Source of the DNA: Isoetes taiwanensis
Lineage: Eukaryota; Streptophyta; Lycopodiopsida; Isoetales; Isoetaceae
Assembly (NCBI GenBank): GCA_021234155.1
Contig: JAJEKV010000017.1
Span: 17,930,372 to 17,994,371 of the forward strand
Length of the DNA stretch: 64,000 bases
Direction: 5' to 3'
Shown: piece by piece, positions 10,766 through 21,650 of the stretch
Layout: every line of letters starts with the position of its first letter
Numbering within the stretch: position 1 is the first letter of the stretch
Position numbers and translations under genes: made by a program
Notes under the pieces: generated by a model
Told to the model about the DNA's origin: nothing
Database searches by the model: none
What the model saw: only the letters and a program-made list of their open reading frames with translations

Positions 10766-11314
10766 TCACACTGCGAGATCATAATTGGTGATATCTGAAA
10801 ACTCTTTCTATGTGGGTCTACTTATGTGGCCAATATTGCTATTGGATTTCTAAAAACTCTATAACTATCTTGAGCATGTCTAAAACGTTTCTACTTCTGG
10901 TTAATGGTATAACACAGTGAAAATATCTTTAGTAGAATGTTTTACGTGGAAACAGTGTTTTTAAATCTGTTCTTTCTGTAGTTGCTACTTATATTTTCAA
11001 TATATCAAAGAAACAATGTTTTTAAATCTGTTATGATGACTCTTGTAAATTTATTCAAACAAACATCATGTTTTGATTTATTTATATTGAAAGATTGAAT
11101 TATTTGGTAGCTCTGTTCAAGGCCTATGATATGACAAACACCTAGTCATATCTAGGATTGCAAACTAAAGACTATTAGATCCATACGGGCTAATAGGCTT
11201 AAGTCTGGTTGTCTTTAGGCAAACAGACCAAAAGGTTTTTTTTTTTTTTTATATATATTTATTTACTTGTGGAGGGTATGGGGGTAAACTATTGGTGATA
11301 TGGAATTTAGATAA

Positions 11315-11440
11315 TAAAATGTAGAGTGCACTCTAGATATACTGATTAGTATGCTTTATGCAATACGCCCATGAAATCATATGAAAACCATGCCAAAAGG
11401 CGTATAAAATCACAAAAAAAAACCCTGTTATAATGCTAGA
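11315..11440. repeat. Dispersed repeat shared with 20565-20690
   Basis: Both stretches contain gcactctagatatact, ttagtat, catgaaatcatat, aaaacc and ccctgttataatgcta in the same order and orientation. This copy continues directly into the Tnp2-like coding remnant at 11440. The other is joined to a LINE fragment. Confidence 0.6.
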
Positions 11441-12130
11441 TATTGTGTTAGAGATTTAGAATCAACATGCATGTTGCAAGGCGAGAAACACGGGCATTAC
11501 GGAACAACGGTTTGCTTGCTTCATCATGAAGATATGTTGCATTTTCCCTATATGCCTTGCCATCCACGTTATCCATATGCTCACCATCATTATTTTTGTC
11601 ACCACTGGCTTCTTCATTTGTTGGAAAAAAATCCATAATGGATTTGTGTAACACATCCTCACCAAGAAATGCACTGTGTGAGCTAGACGCTTCATCGAAG
11701 GAGTACATGGACCACAATGACTAGAATCAATAGTAATTATAGAAAATAAAATGAAGATAAAATTGCAATATATAAAAATTAATGTGAAACCAAACTTATG
11801 CCTATATGAAATCAATAGAAAAACGAATTTACATATTGTAGCACACCACTTACACTATTTTCATTTTGTTCAAGATCATGTCCATCAGGTTGGGTTGGTC
11901 GATTCTGACAAAGACCAAATCTTGCTTCATATTCTTGACGAATCTGATAGGAACGATTAGACTTGCCTTTACATTTGTTGCACCAACCACTGTGCCGATG
12001 GAGATAGAAAGCTTTGCTTGGGCCTCGTCTAGCCCGTTTCCTACTTGGTTGATGACTTTGATAATACCATATCTGATGATGAGAATGATGACTTTGTTAA
12101 TATACGATGTGGCAAGCACGTGTCCCCCAC
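11440..12130 (-). pseudogene. N-terminal remnant of a second CACTA Tnp2 transposase
   Basis: The minus strand encodes a Cys/Lys-rich block (WCNKCKGKSNRSYQIRQEY, about 12000-11930). After an intron-like gap follows an acidic Ser/Asp-rich stretch ending in EASKPLFRNARVSRLATCML (about 11520-11460). A PLF/PLYP..RLS..LLILNL segment is typical of the N-terminal part of Tnp2 proteins just before the zinc-binding region seen at 1-1850. No downstream catalytic part is present here; the frame hits a stop right after ILNL. Identification rests on this short motif, so confidence is moderate. Confidence 0.5.
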
Positions 12131-12521
12131 ATTGCCATTGATTTGTTCACCTATTCAATCATTTAAATAGAGTTAAACAGTGATAAACTAATACAAAAAA
12201 AAAAAAACTAGACGCTAGACACTACAATAGCAAAGATATTTTCTATATTAGCACCATGGGATAGAAAAGCAAAGCTATTAATATATTGGAAGTAAACAAT
12301 GTTTATCTGAGAAATACTACCCACAAAAGCGGAAGAATATATTTACAAAAAGTGGCAAGAGATCCTATGGTCAATCCACGAGTGGAGATACTCCAATAGG
12401 CTAGCACGATGTAGGTTATAAAAAAGAAATGCTGCGAAATTAAATCATATTGGGGTCTCAGATGAGATAAGAAATGAAATTGAGAAAAACAGAAAATGAC
12501 CATAGCCCCGTTGGTTCTAAG

Positions 12522-12735
12522 AATCTAATATAAGATCCCATTATAATACAAAATATCATTATCCCAACAATGAAATCGAGAAAAAAAGAAAAAAAAAGAG
12601 AGCAATCCAGAGATACGTTTTGAACATAAATATGGCATTACTTGGTTCACAGTTAACAGAATAGATCTTGATTCATCTTTCTTGAATAGCGCTTGCTTAT
12701 CTAGGGTTCGTTCATGTTTCCACATGCATGAATGC
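12522..12735. repeat. Local repeat unit 1 of a three-copy family
   Basis: The words ctaatataagatccc, cccaacaatgaaatcgag, cttgaatagcgcttg and tagggttcgttc recur in the same order at 14045-14285, and a shorter version (aagatcccc...cccaagaatgg) lies at 12845-12920. The LINE copy at 12950-13943 sits between units, so it may have inserted into a pre-existing local repeat. Confidence 0.6.
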
Positions 12736-12844
12736 CACCACGTGAGCCCCTAATGTTTTCTCAAAATGAGCAGGGAATATCCACTAATGTTTTCTCAAAA
12801 TGACTAGGGAATACACCATCAGACAATGAAATGAACCTTTCTAA

Positions 12845-12920
12845 CATTCTTGTTGAATAAGATCCCCATGGTGCAAGATATCATTATCCCAAGAATGGAA
12901 TCGAGAAAAAAAATGAAATG
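12845..12920. repeat. Local repeat unit 2 (short)
   Basis: Contains gaataagatcccc, atcattatcccaagaatgg and aatcgagaaaaaaaatgaaat, matching units 1 and 3. Confidence 0.5.
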
Positions 12921-12949
12921 CCCTAGCAGACAATAAATTGAATGTAAGA

Positions 12950-13943
12950 ATAAGAATAAGAATGATTTTTTATCGTCCACTGAGACCAATCGGCCTATGG
13001 GACCCAGAAGGAGCGCAGTAAACTTATTACTGTCCGGGCTAAAAAACCCCCGCCCCGAAGGGTTTTCGAGGGAAAAACCGTAACAGTAATAAGAACGCTG
13101 TCAAACTGTACAAGTATATATCATCATGAAATAAATGTATATATACATGTCAAGTGTGTGCCCGAGGACATAGCTGATCTCGCGTGTCCATAACCTCCTG
13201 AAGGTATGATCCCAGCACCCGTACGGATGCTATGCTCAATGTCACATGTAACGGCTGGCCAGGCCTGACCAACTCAGCATAGCACGTCCGGATTTGATCA
13301 TATGCTGGGCAACTTTGAAGGATATGAGATTCATCTTCAATGACTCCCATTTGGCAGCATTGACAGAGCCTGTCCTGGCGTGGCTCACCAATCCATCTGC
13401 CCATCTCAATTCGAAGATGATGTGCCCATGTGTGAATGGCGGCAATGAGTCTGCGCCTTTTCATGGGCAAGTGGTACGCATGTAGCATTGCGGGCCTCGT
13501 TCCAATATGGGATTTATGTGGCACTGGTAGTGTGATGTCTTGACATGTTCAAGGGCATTGGCATCCCAAAGCTTGCTGAGGAAGCAAGCATCAAGATATT
13601 GCCTCAAGCTATGGCGATCTGCCTCTATTTGCACGTGTATGCACCTGTGCTCCTGCACATTCCATCTAGCCAACCATTGAGCTCTCTTTTCCCTCCAGCA
13701 GGCCTTGAGGCGCTGCGGCCCCATTGCTATGATATAAGCTAGTTTAGGGAGACGAGCATCGTCCATATTGACCATCTTCTGAAAATAGAAAATGTGGCGA
13801 TCAAGGGCCGTCCTCTGAAGAGGCAAGAATCATGTCTCCTGCAGTAGAATTTGATATGGGACTGTGGACTTCACCCCTAGTGCTCATACTAAGAAGGCTT
13901 TCTGCACCTGCTCCAAGTCATTCCAAGTAGCGAGTGTAGCATT
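12950..13943 (-). mobile_element. LINE family I, 5'-truncated copy 1
   Basis: This is the 3' end of a non-LTR retrotransposon on the minus strand. The frames at 13826-13461 and 13524-13150 encode the region after the RT. They include RLPKLAYIIAMGPQ and LRIEMGRWIGEPRQDRLCQC, and a Cys/His motif (CQCCQ...EDESHILQSCPAYDQIR) typical of LINE ORF2 C-termini. The coding part is followed by a conserved non-coding end with CCCTTCGGGGCGGGGG and ACGATAAAAAATC. The tail is a short repeat of the TTATTC type (12943-12970). The copy is about 93% like copy 2 by eye. Homology to copy 2 stops near 13943, which marks the 5' truncation. A frameshift near 13500 breaks the ORF. Confidence 0.85.
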
Positions 13944-14044
13944 AGCCATTACACACTATTGGTTCTATTTAACTAAGAAAACAATATTCACATCATACAT
14001 AATGAATGTAGATATGTTTTCTTCCATTCGTTCTATTACACACT

Positions 14045-14285
14045 ATTGCTAATATAAGATCCCCATTATGATTATGATTCAAAATATATTACCCAACAAT
14101 GATTCAAAATATATTACCCAAGAATGAAATCGAGGAAAATAGAAAATGATGAAACAAGATAACAACCTAAATATTCGTTCAAACAGAAATATGGCGTGAG
14201 TTACTCACCTGATTCATAGCCAGCAGAATAAATCTTGAATCATCCCTCTTGAATAGCGCTTGTTTAGGGTTCGTTCACAGTCGCC
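14045..14285. repeat. Local repeat unit 3
   Basis: Matches unit 1 (ataagatccc, cccaagaatgaaatcgag, cttgaatagcgcttg, tagggttcgttc). It carries its own internal doubling, with two versions of gattcaaaatatattaccca 35 bp apart. Confidence 0.55.
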
Positions 14286-14443
14286 ACGATTAACAACAGC
14301 GCCACAATCCCGATCAGCAAGCATACAGAAGTCTGAAGCAAAATACAAAAAATGCTGGCAATTAACTTTCCATTTTTAGGGTCTTTCTGCATTTATGCTG
14401 CTACTATCATTTTCTAACGTCTATCTGTTTTTGTTGATGCTTA

Positions 14444-14982
14444 GTGTCTTCCAATAGGTCCGACGAGGGCAAAAATGTGTCGACAGAGGAGACTACTGGA
14501 GACAAACTGAAGAGTTTCATGGCTAATGTGCCAGAAGATGTTTTGGCTGCTCTTATGACAGAATTGGAGAGAAGGATTCGAAGAAATATTAAAGACCAAG
14601 ATGATGATTTGGGAAAGAAGTTGCAAAAGGAAAAAAATGAAAAGGGAGGTAAAGTATGCATTGCTTTGCTTTGTTTGCATCGATTGTTTCCTGGACTCAA
14701 TATTTTAGCATCATATTTCCTTTCTAGATTGGACAACCACCGACGGTCCTCAAGTTCCTGCAAGAAACTTCGAAGCAAGGGGCCAAAAGGAAACAAAAAT
14801 CAGCAAGTGCTATCACGTTAAAGAGGAATGTGGTGTTGAGTGCTTCGTCATCATCTAGCGAAGATGATGATGACGGTGAAGACGGTGAAGACTCTCGCTT
14901 CTCTGATGTTGAAATTGAAGATCAGGCTATTGAGGTTGACCTCTCCTACAACGTACAATTCAGAAAATTATCCAAATCTGAG
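14444..14982 (+). CDS. Two exons of an unknown acidic/charged protein
   Basis: Exon 14444-14653 follows a TTAG acceptor and ends at GTATGC. It encodes SDEGKNVSTEETTGDKLKSF, VPEDVLAALMTELERRI and a Lys/Asp-rich stretch. Exon 14728-14982 follows a TTTCTAG acceptor, joins in phase and encodes IGQPPTVLKFLQETSKQGAK. It continues with a basic segment and a Ser/Asp/Glu-rich stretch (SASSSSSEDDDDGEDGEDSR), ending at a GAG-GTCTGT donor. Together these are 155 codons without a stop, with a plausible intron between. I do not recognise the family; the acidic tract would suit a nuclear protein or a retroelement gag-like protein. No start exon or terminal exon was found nearby. Confidence 0.45.
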
Positions 14983-14999
14983 GTCTGTAGTTAGTGCAT

Positions 15000-16980
15000 T
15001 TCTCCTTAAAGTTTTTAATTTCTAATTTTTCTTACTTAGTATGAGTCTTGAATTTGAAAGTTTTTAGCCTAAATCTTTGCAGTAGAGCTAGAGTTTCCAT
15101 GTTTGTCATGTTTGTTAAGTGCGCAGTCTGTATATTAATCTATTTTCCCAATATGATAAGAAATCAGAATGCATCTTAAACTGCTCAATCTTAATCCAAA
15201 TACTCTTCCCTTATTGCAACTGCAAATACCTATCCTAAACTATCTGAAATGTTTACCCATTAGGATTCTGCGTAGTAGATCTTAGAATTTTTGTAGACTG
15301 TTATTGCTGATGGCTCCAATGCTAGCAGTGTAAACTTGATCCAACAAACTACATTTGTGTATGAGGGAATTTAAATACACATAAACATCAAAATTACCAA
15401 AGCCATTGTCATTTTAAAATGATAATGTTGATCTTGCTTATGTAGAAGCATGGTTAGACTTTGTTTGGCCTTCGCTCACTACCCTTAGGCCTGGTCAGCA
15501 ACACCTCCAACGTCAGCTTCAATAGCATCATTGAACATCAAGTCTCAGCTTCATGTCAGAATAACTATTATGATTTTTCATACAACATCAAATCTCAGCG
15601 TCAGGTCAGAATAACTATTATGATTTTTCATAGACGAGTACCCTAGCACCTGTTTAGGAAGTACTTCCATTAAATCTGTCTTGTCTCCTTCTTAGCCTTC
15701 CTTGGCCCTTTTTTTATTCACATATGATGCTAATAAACAGGTCAGCAACGTTTTTCTAAACCCCTCTTCATATAGCAGATTCTCTGCTATTGGCAAGGAT
15801 GCTTCGTCATCATCATATTGTTAGGATGCTTTTGAATCTGATCCTCCACAAGGGAAGCCATAAGTAATACTCAATACTGTCAACTTCCAGAATATCGTGC
15901 AAGGGTCCATTTAAGGGGCCAATGCTACAAACTATCCAGACAAATGCAAGAAAGATTGCTTCACATAAAGAATACTGATGTAGATACGAGAAGGAGCAAG
16001 CATCACAGTTTTTCTTAACCATTTCAGAAACATTAGCAAGTGTTCCCTACAGTGAGAGAGTTCCCTTTTTTTGCAAAATGCCTTTAAAGCTATCAAGTGC
16101 ATGAAGCCTTCTGCACCCAAGATCTGCATAGAGGTCTCCAAATTATTAATGTAAGGCCAAATAGTGTAGGGGAAAGAGGACAGTGCCTGCTTAACTACAA
16201 TGACGTTACGCACTTCCTATCTGCTGCACATCAAGCAAGATTCAGGAAGAGAACTTTTGAACTTCCCCAGGGAGTTTTTTTTGTGTGAAAGAATTCTATT
16301 CAGCTTGAAAACAACAAGCCAAACAGCAACTGCTAAGGGCTATACTTCATGCGCCCAAATGGATAGACAATGCTTTCACAGGCATTATGACGTATAATAC
16401 TTTCCTGTTTATTGGGCAAAGTCAGCTGCATTGTATGGAACACAAGTTTGGTTACCTGATGTCAGAGATGATGAATGTTGATTGCGGGCCACAAGACAAG
16501 GGTAATTTATGAACTTACTTATGGATGGTTTAGACGGTTTTTTCTGCACAAACCTTGAAGAATGCCATATAGCTAGAGCTCTCAGATCTAAGTGTCTCTA
16601 TCTGGTTGAACTGAAGATAATGGTGTGTATGAGTCTGGAAAAAGCCTCTCTGGCAGCTTCCATTTAGCAAACATATTTTTCTACATGCATCACTATCAGA
16701 CAGAGTTAAGTAGTTTGAGTAGTCATTGATAACTTTGTATAGTGCCAGTCAATGTGATCTGCATAGAATGTCCAGAACCATCCAGCTTTTTCACTGCAAC
16801 AAATACTTCCCTCAGTACTACTACAAGCAACAGAAGTTGAACTTTTCTTGCTTTCATCTGTTTCAGCTTTTTTACTTGTAATTTCAGAGATGTAGTATTG
16901 CTGGAGAAAATTATTACTACATTGGTAGTATGGAGGAAATTACTACTACAGTGGTAGTATTGCTAATAGCCTATTTGGAC
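15000..16980. other. No gene recognised, apart from a short tandem duplication
   Basis: AT-rich sequence with only short frames. A minus-strand open frame at 15932-16213 has no recognisable motif. I see no element ends. Confidence 0.3.
15535..15634. repeat. 50-bp direct tandem duplication
   Basis: Two units, period 50, each containing gtcagaataactattatgat followed by ttttcata. They differ at a few positions. Confidence 0.8.
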
Positions 16981-17024
16981 ATCTTCAGAAAAACATAGCA
17001 ATTTAAGATGTTAAACAGAAAAGA

Positions 17025-18152
17025 ATGAGAATGAGAATGAGAATGATTTTTTATCGTCCACTGAGGCCAATCGGCCTATGGGACCCATAAGGAGCGCAAC
17101 AAACTTATTACTATCCGGGTTAAAAAACCCCTGCCCCAAAGGGTTTTCGAGGGAAAAACCGTGGCAGTAATAAGAATGCTGTCAAACTGTACAAGTATAC
17201 ATCAATGTATATATACATGTCAAGTGTGTGCCCGAGGACATAGCTGATCTCGCATATCCATAACCTCCTGAAGGTATGATCCCAGCACCCGTACGGATGC
17301 TGTGCTCAATGTCACATGTAACGGCTGGCCAGGCCTGACCAACTCAGCATAGCGCGTCCGAATTTGATCATATGCTGGGCAACTTTAAAGGGTATGAGAT
17401 TCATCCTCAATGACTCCAATTTGGCAGCATTGACAGAGCCTGTCCTGGCGTGGCTCACCAATCCATCTGCCCGTCTCAATTCGAAGATGATGTGCCCCTG
17501 TGCGAATGGAGGCAATGAGTCTGCGCCTTTTCATGGGCAAGTGGGTACGCAGGTAGCATTGCGGGCCTCATTCCAATGTGGGATTTATGTGGCGCTGGTA
17601 GTGTGCTATCTTGACATGTTCAAGGGCATTGGCATCCCAAAGCTTGCTGAGGAAGCAAGCGTCAAGATATTGCCTCAAGCTATGGCGATCTGCCTCTGTT
17701 TGCACATGTATGCACCTGTGCTCCTGCACATTCCATCTAGCCAACAATTGAGCTCTCTTTTCCCTCCAGCAGGCCTTGAGGCACTGCGGCTCCATTGCCA
17801 TGATATAAGCTAGTTTAGGGAGACGAGCATCGTCCATATTGACCACCTTCTGAAAATAGACAATGTGGCGATCAAGGGCCACCCTCTGAAGAGGCAAGAA
17901 TCATGTCTCCTGCAGTAGAATTTGATATGGGACTGTGGACTTCACCCCTAGTGCTCGTACTAAGAAGGCTTTTTGGACCTGCTCCAAGTCATTCCAAGTA
18001 GCAAGTGATACTACTGGGCCCTATACTTCCACCCTGTATAAAAGGACAGGCTCTACTAAGACCTTGAACAGGTGTGACTGATGGGCCCAATCATACAACT
18101 CCGCTCTATGACTATTGTTTTGCATTGCATATAGTGCCTTCCAGCCTGCCGT
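17025..18152 (-). mobile_element. LINE family I, 5'-truncated copy 2
   Basis: Same family and orientation as copy 1. The tail is a repeat of the CATTCT type (17025-17052). It is followed (reading + strand) by the conserved 3' non-coding end and the coding remnants at 17897-17568 and 17515-17312, which carry the LINE C-terminal Cys/His region in several frames. This copy extends about 160 bp further 5' than copy 1. It includes cctgtataaaaggac and atagtgccttccagcctgccg, matching the family I copy at 58466-61720 near 59440-59490. It then stops exactly where foldback copy 2 begins (18153). Confidence 0.85.
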
Positions 18153-18546
18153 CACACGGGGGGTTACTCCGGGCAACGAGAGCTGTCGAATGGGCATATT
18201 TGCCCTTTATTCCAAGATCTGGACCGTACATAGCGATCCTCGTTTGTGGGGTATGCATGTACAAGTTTTTGTATACTGTATAACAAAGTTTGTAAAATAC
18301 TATAAGGTTTGAGAGAATGTACTTAATGGTGTTAATTTTGTACATGTATTGTAAAATATATTTTGGAGCTCTCATTTGCCCTCGTAAACCCCCTCCCAGG
18401 GTGTGAATATGCACCCAAACCAAAGGGGGTTTAAGGGGGATTTTAATTTAAATGTGTTAAATGCAATGGTTTGTGTTAATAATGTTAATGGTAGTTGTGT
18501 GTTGATTGTTATATTAAAAAAAATTTTGGGCCCTTCGGGCCCTAAC
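18153..18546. mobile_element. Foldback repeat, copy 2, left arm truncated
   Basis: From cacacggggggttact onward this matches copy 1 through the internal region, the right arm (gtgtgaatatgcacccaaac) and the terminal hairpin GGGCCC-TTC-GGGCCC at 18528-18542 plus TAAC. The outer 32 bp of the left arm are missing, replaced by LINE copy 2. The arm sequence is more diverged than in copy 1. Confidence 0.75.
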
Positions 18547-18762
18547 TAAAGCAAATATAGGTAAACTACTGATTTGAAGCCTGAACCTTATTATATTATG
18601 AATGCCATTGATGGAAATAAATTGCTTACATCATTTTTATCTTCAAACGGTGGCTCATCAATTGCATCATATAATTCATCTGGCAGCTGGCTATCTTATA
18701 AATGTTCCCAAAATAGCAGTTTCAAGTTATGGCTCTGTTCAACCATCATTTATCCAAACTAC

Positions 18763-18905
18763 CATATTTGCCATATAAAGTCAAAAGGAGATTTCCCAAA
18801 TACACATTTCCCTCCATGCCCCTTTGGACAAATTACTATATTTGCCATATAAAGTCAAAAGGAGATTTCCCAAATACATATTTCCCTCCATGCCCCTTTG
18901 GACAA
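18763..18905. repeat. 74-bp direct tandem duplication
   Basis: Two nearly identical units with period 74, each containing tttgccatataaagtcaaaa and ccctccatgcccctttggac. Confidence 0.85.
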
Positions 18906-18909
18906 TCTG

Positions 18910-20560
18910 TTCTGTTCATGGATACGCATATCTCTTTTGCCTTAATGCATTCTTGTATTAGATCATTTTGACGATTGCATACCATTTACCTCATCTGTCA
19001 GTCTGGCATAGCCACATCTTAGAGATTTGCCGATTTGGGTACCAAAAATCCGCCAAGCCATGGAAGCCCAAAGCTCGGCTGCCGAATTACCTCAAGGTCA
19101 TGAAACCCACTAGCTAAACAAGAGGTTCAATGCTGAATCCTTTATGTCATGTCCCACCAGACTAGAGATGCATAAAGCGTAAGCCCAGAATTATATGCAT
19201 AGCCTCTGAAAGCAATTAAAGCCCGTTTAAATGGTTTAGGAATAACTTCATCTCTCTTGCATCTACTACTCCAGCCGTGTTCACTCTCTTAAGCTGCAAA
19301 AATACTATTACTCGCTTGGAAGTCGTGGTTCACCACAGATACAATTCTGAGCCTTCTCATACTCATAGAATAACTTATGACTTGCTGTCATTTTTACTAC
19401 AATAAAACTGTCAAAGCAAATAAGCTAACCTTGTCGAGAAGAGAAAGATGATGTCCTTGATCTTCAACCATCATCTCTTGCTTCTGAACTATTTGTAGCT
19501 TGATGAAAAAGGTGCCTCCCCATCGCATCAACACAATGTTGTTTTATGGCACTCACGGGGCACCATTGCCATGCAACTTTAATGCGTACAAAGGGACAAC
19601 TAACTAACTTCATGGAGCGGTTGTCACACAATGCCTATCCATTTCCCCTCACATCACAAGGGCTTTGCAATTACGCTCCGCGGGGCATTAATTTATAATG
19701 ACAAGATCGGTCATGAACATCAATTTGAAAATGCGAGCATACTTCAAAGACACCCATCATTTTGGCAAGTGGCGGGCTGAAGGGACACTTAGCTTTGTGT
19801 TCCACAAGCTCTTCACGCCCTAACTAAAAGCGGAACCACGGTACTCCACGAGAGATCACCACTATCGATGCCATCACTTCAATCTAACGGTCTATAAAAG
19901 GCGCCCTTGTCGGTATGAACTGCATAGGCGCATGTCAAAATGTTATGGCAAATCCCTAATTTTTGCGAATCAACTTTTTCGGGCTCCTAACATAAGTAGC
20001 ATTCTTCAAACAGAAGCAATAGCAGCGAATATATTCCTTCAACAGATGACTCCAATTTAGAGTGTGCAACCCCAAACCTGGGCCAAAGGGATCAGACTTC
20101 AACTGCGCTATACACCATAAATTGCTTCAAATTAACAGCCCAAAATTTTTCTTTTGAGCGACTAAAAGCTAACCTAATCGGCTAGGCCATGGCAAGGAAA
20201 GTAAGGAATCGAAAACTTGACCTCCGTAATAAAATAAAGTGGGGGATATTGGTAAATTGCTTAAATGAGCCTTACGTCCTCGATCCAGGTGAACAAACTA
20301 TTGAAGAAGGGCTTACCCTCTTGCCGGACTCTCTCGTTACTCCGTCTCAATTACTGTCGAGGAGTTAGGGCTCGACTCTGCCTCCGGTGTCACCCATGCT
20401 GAAGGAATCCAATAAGTTCCCAACACATAACCCTAAAATGGGTTATCTCGAGGCTTGCATGTCGAGCACAATATAATATTACGAGAAAATACAATAATAT
20501 AATAAAGAAATATATGACATATGGGTCTAAACCATTGGAATTAGGCATCAAAATTAGTTT
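18910..20560. other. No gene recognised
   Basis: More GC-balanced than its surroundings but without a sustained frame. A TATAAAAGG box-like word lies at about 19892, followed by cgcccttgtcggtatg. It could be a solo LTR or promoter remnant, but I found no direct repeats or primer-binding site to support that. Confidence 0.3.
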
Positions 20561-20564
20561 AAGC

Positions 20565-20690
20565 GTATGCGCACTCTAGATATACTAATTAGTATACCTC
20601 ATCAAATACATTCATGAAATCATATAAAAACCTTAGGGAAAAACGTACAAAAATACAAAAGAAACCCCCTGTTATAATGCTACATATGGA
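20565..20690. repeat. Dispersed repeat shared with 11315-11440
   Basis: Same word order as the partner (gcactctagatatact, ttagtat, catgaaatcatat, ctgttataatgctac). Its right boundary coincides with the junction to the LINE RT fragment. Confidence 0.6.
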
Positions 20691-20691
20691 T

Positions 20692-21044
20692 GTGTCCCAG
20701 TGCATAGTAGAAGGAAACTCCACTCCCAAATACTTGTATGTGGATGCAACTTCCACATTCTGGCCTTGGTAACTGAAGGAGGGGATCCTCGACTGACGTG
20801 AAGATGATATGAAAACCACCTTAGTCTTGGCCAGGTTGACGCGCATATCAGTCGCTTGGCAGAATGTGTCCAGGGCATCGAGATGTCGTTGCATGTCTGC
20901 TGGTGTGTAAGCTAGGAGGTCCACATCATCAGCATATATTAACTGTCTGATGATCTGATAAAGAAGGTGAGCTCCATCGCCCCCATTATCAGCAAGCCAG
21001 CTCTCCAATTGATCAATGTAAAGCCCAAACAACGAGCAGGGCAA
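20692..21044 (-). mobile_element. LINE family I RT fragment (copy 3)
   Basis: The minus strand reads through the catalytic RT block LIYADDVDLLAYTP, then MQRHLDALDTFCQATDMRVN, LAKTKVVFISSSRQSRIPSF and TYKYLGVEF. This aligns with the family I copy at 59727-59401. Both ends are abrupt: the 3' half and the microsatellite tail of the LINE are missing at 20692, so this is an internal fragment rather than an ordinary 5'-truncated insertion. Confidence 0.8.
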
Positions 21045-21334
21045 TAATTTTTAAGTTTAATTTATGTATGGCCGTTTTGCAGCAAGTTTCCTCTTGATCT
21101 TACTTCGAATACTTGTTTTGCTCAAGGACAAGATGAGGTAAACTGAGATTTTGGAGCAATAATATAAGGGAATCTTGGTGTTAAATAGTACTTGGAAGCA
21201 TTCATGGTTGAGAAGACATTCATGGTTAACTGGAAGGCCAGAAATATATATTTGTTAAAAAAAAGACAGGTGTTGCTTGGACCAAGCCAGGGAAGCAGAT
21301 CGACATCTATCACTACAAGAGAATGACTGTTAGG

Positions 21335-21650
21335 CGTCAGAAAAATCGTCAGACTGTCTAAACAGATTTGACCTGACGTTTATACTGATGAAAATACTGA
21401 CGAATAACTCTCTGACGCATTTTCTGACGATTTTGCATCAGAACATTCGTCACATCAATCGTCAGATTTTGCGTCATACTTTACGTCAGATTTTGCATCA
21501 GAATAATCGTCAGAAATCATTCGTCAGAATTTTCGTCAGCTAAAACGTCAGTTTTTTCGTCAGAATTTTGGTCAGATATTTCATCAGACTTTTCGTCATC
21601 ATGTTCGTTAGAAAAATCATCAAATATTTCGTCAGAAAGTTCAGATTTTT
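21335..21650. repeat. Left subterminal CGTCA-rich array of the CACTA element
   Basis: Roughly 20 copies of CGTCAGA-like words at short irregular spacing (for example aatcgtcaga, ttcgtcagaa). In CACTA elements such subterminal motifs bind the TnpA protein. The right end has the mirror-image array. Confidence 0.85.

Noticed and set aside
15932-16213. PPR-like protein on the minus strand
   Set aside because: Spacing of residues does not repeat at 35 and no PPR consensus is visible.
19890-19925. TATAAAAGG box as promoter of an LTR retrotransposon
   Set aside because: No paired LTRs, primer-binding site or gag/pol sequence were found around it.
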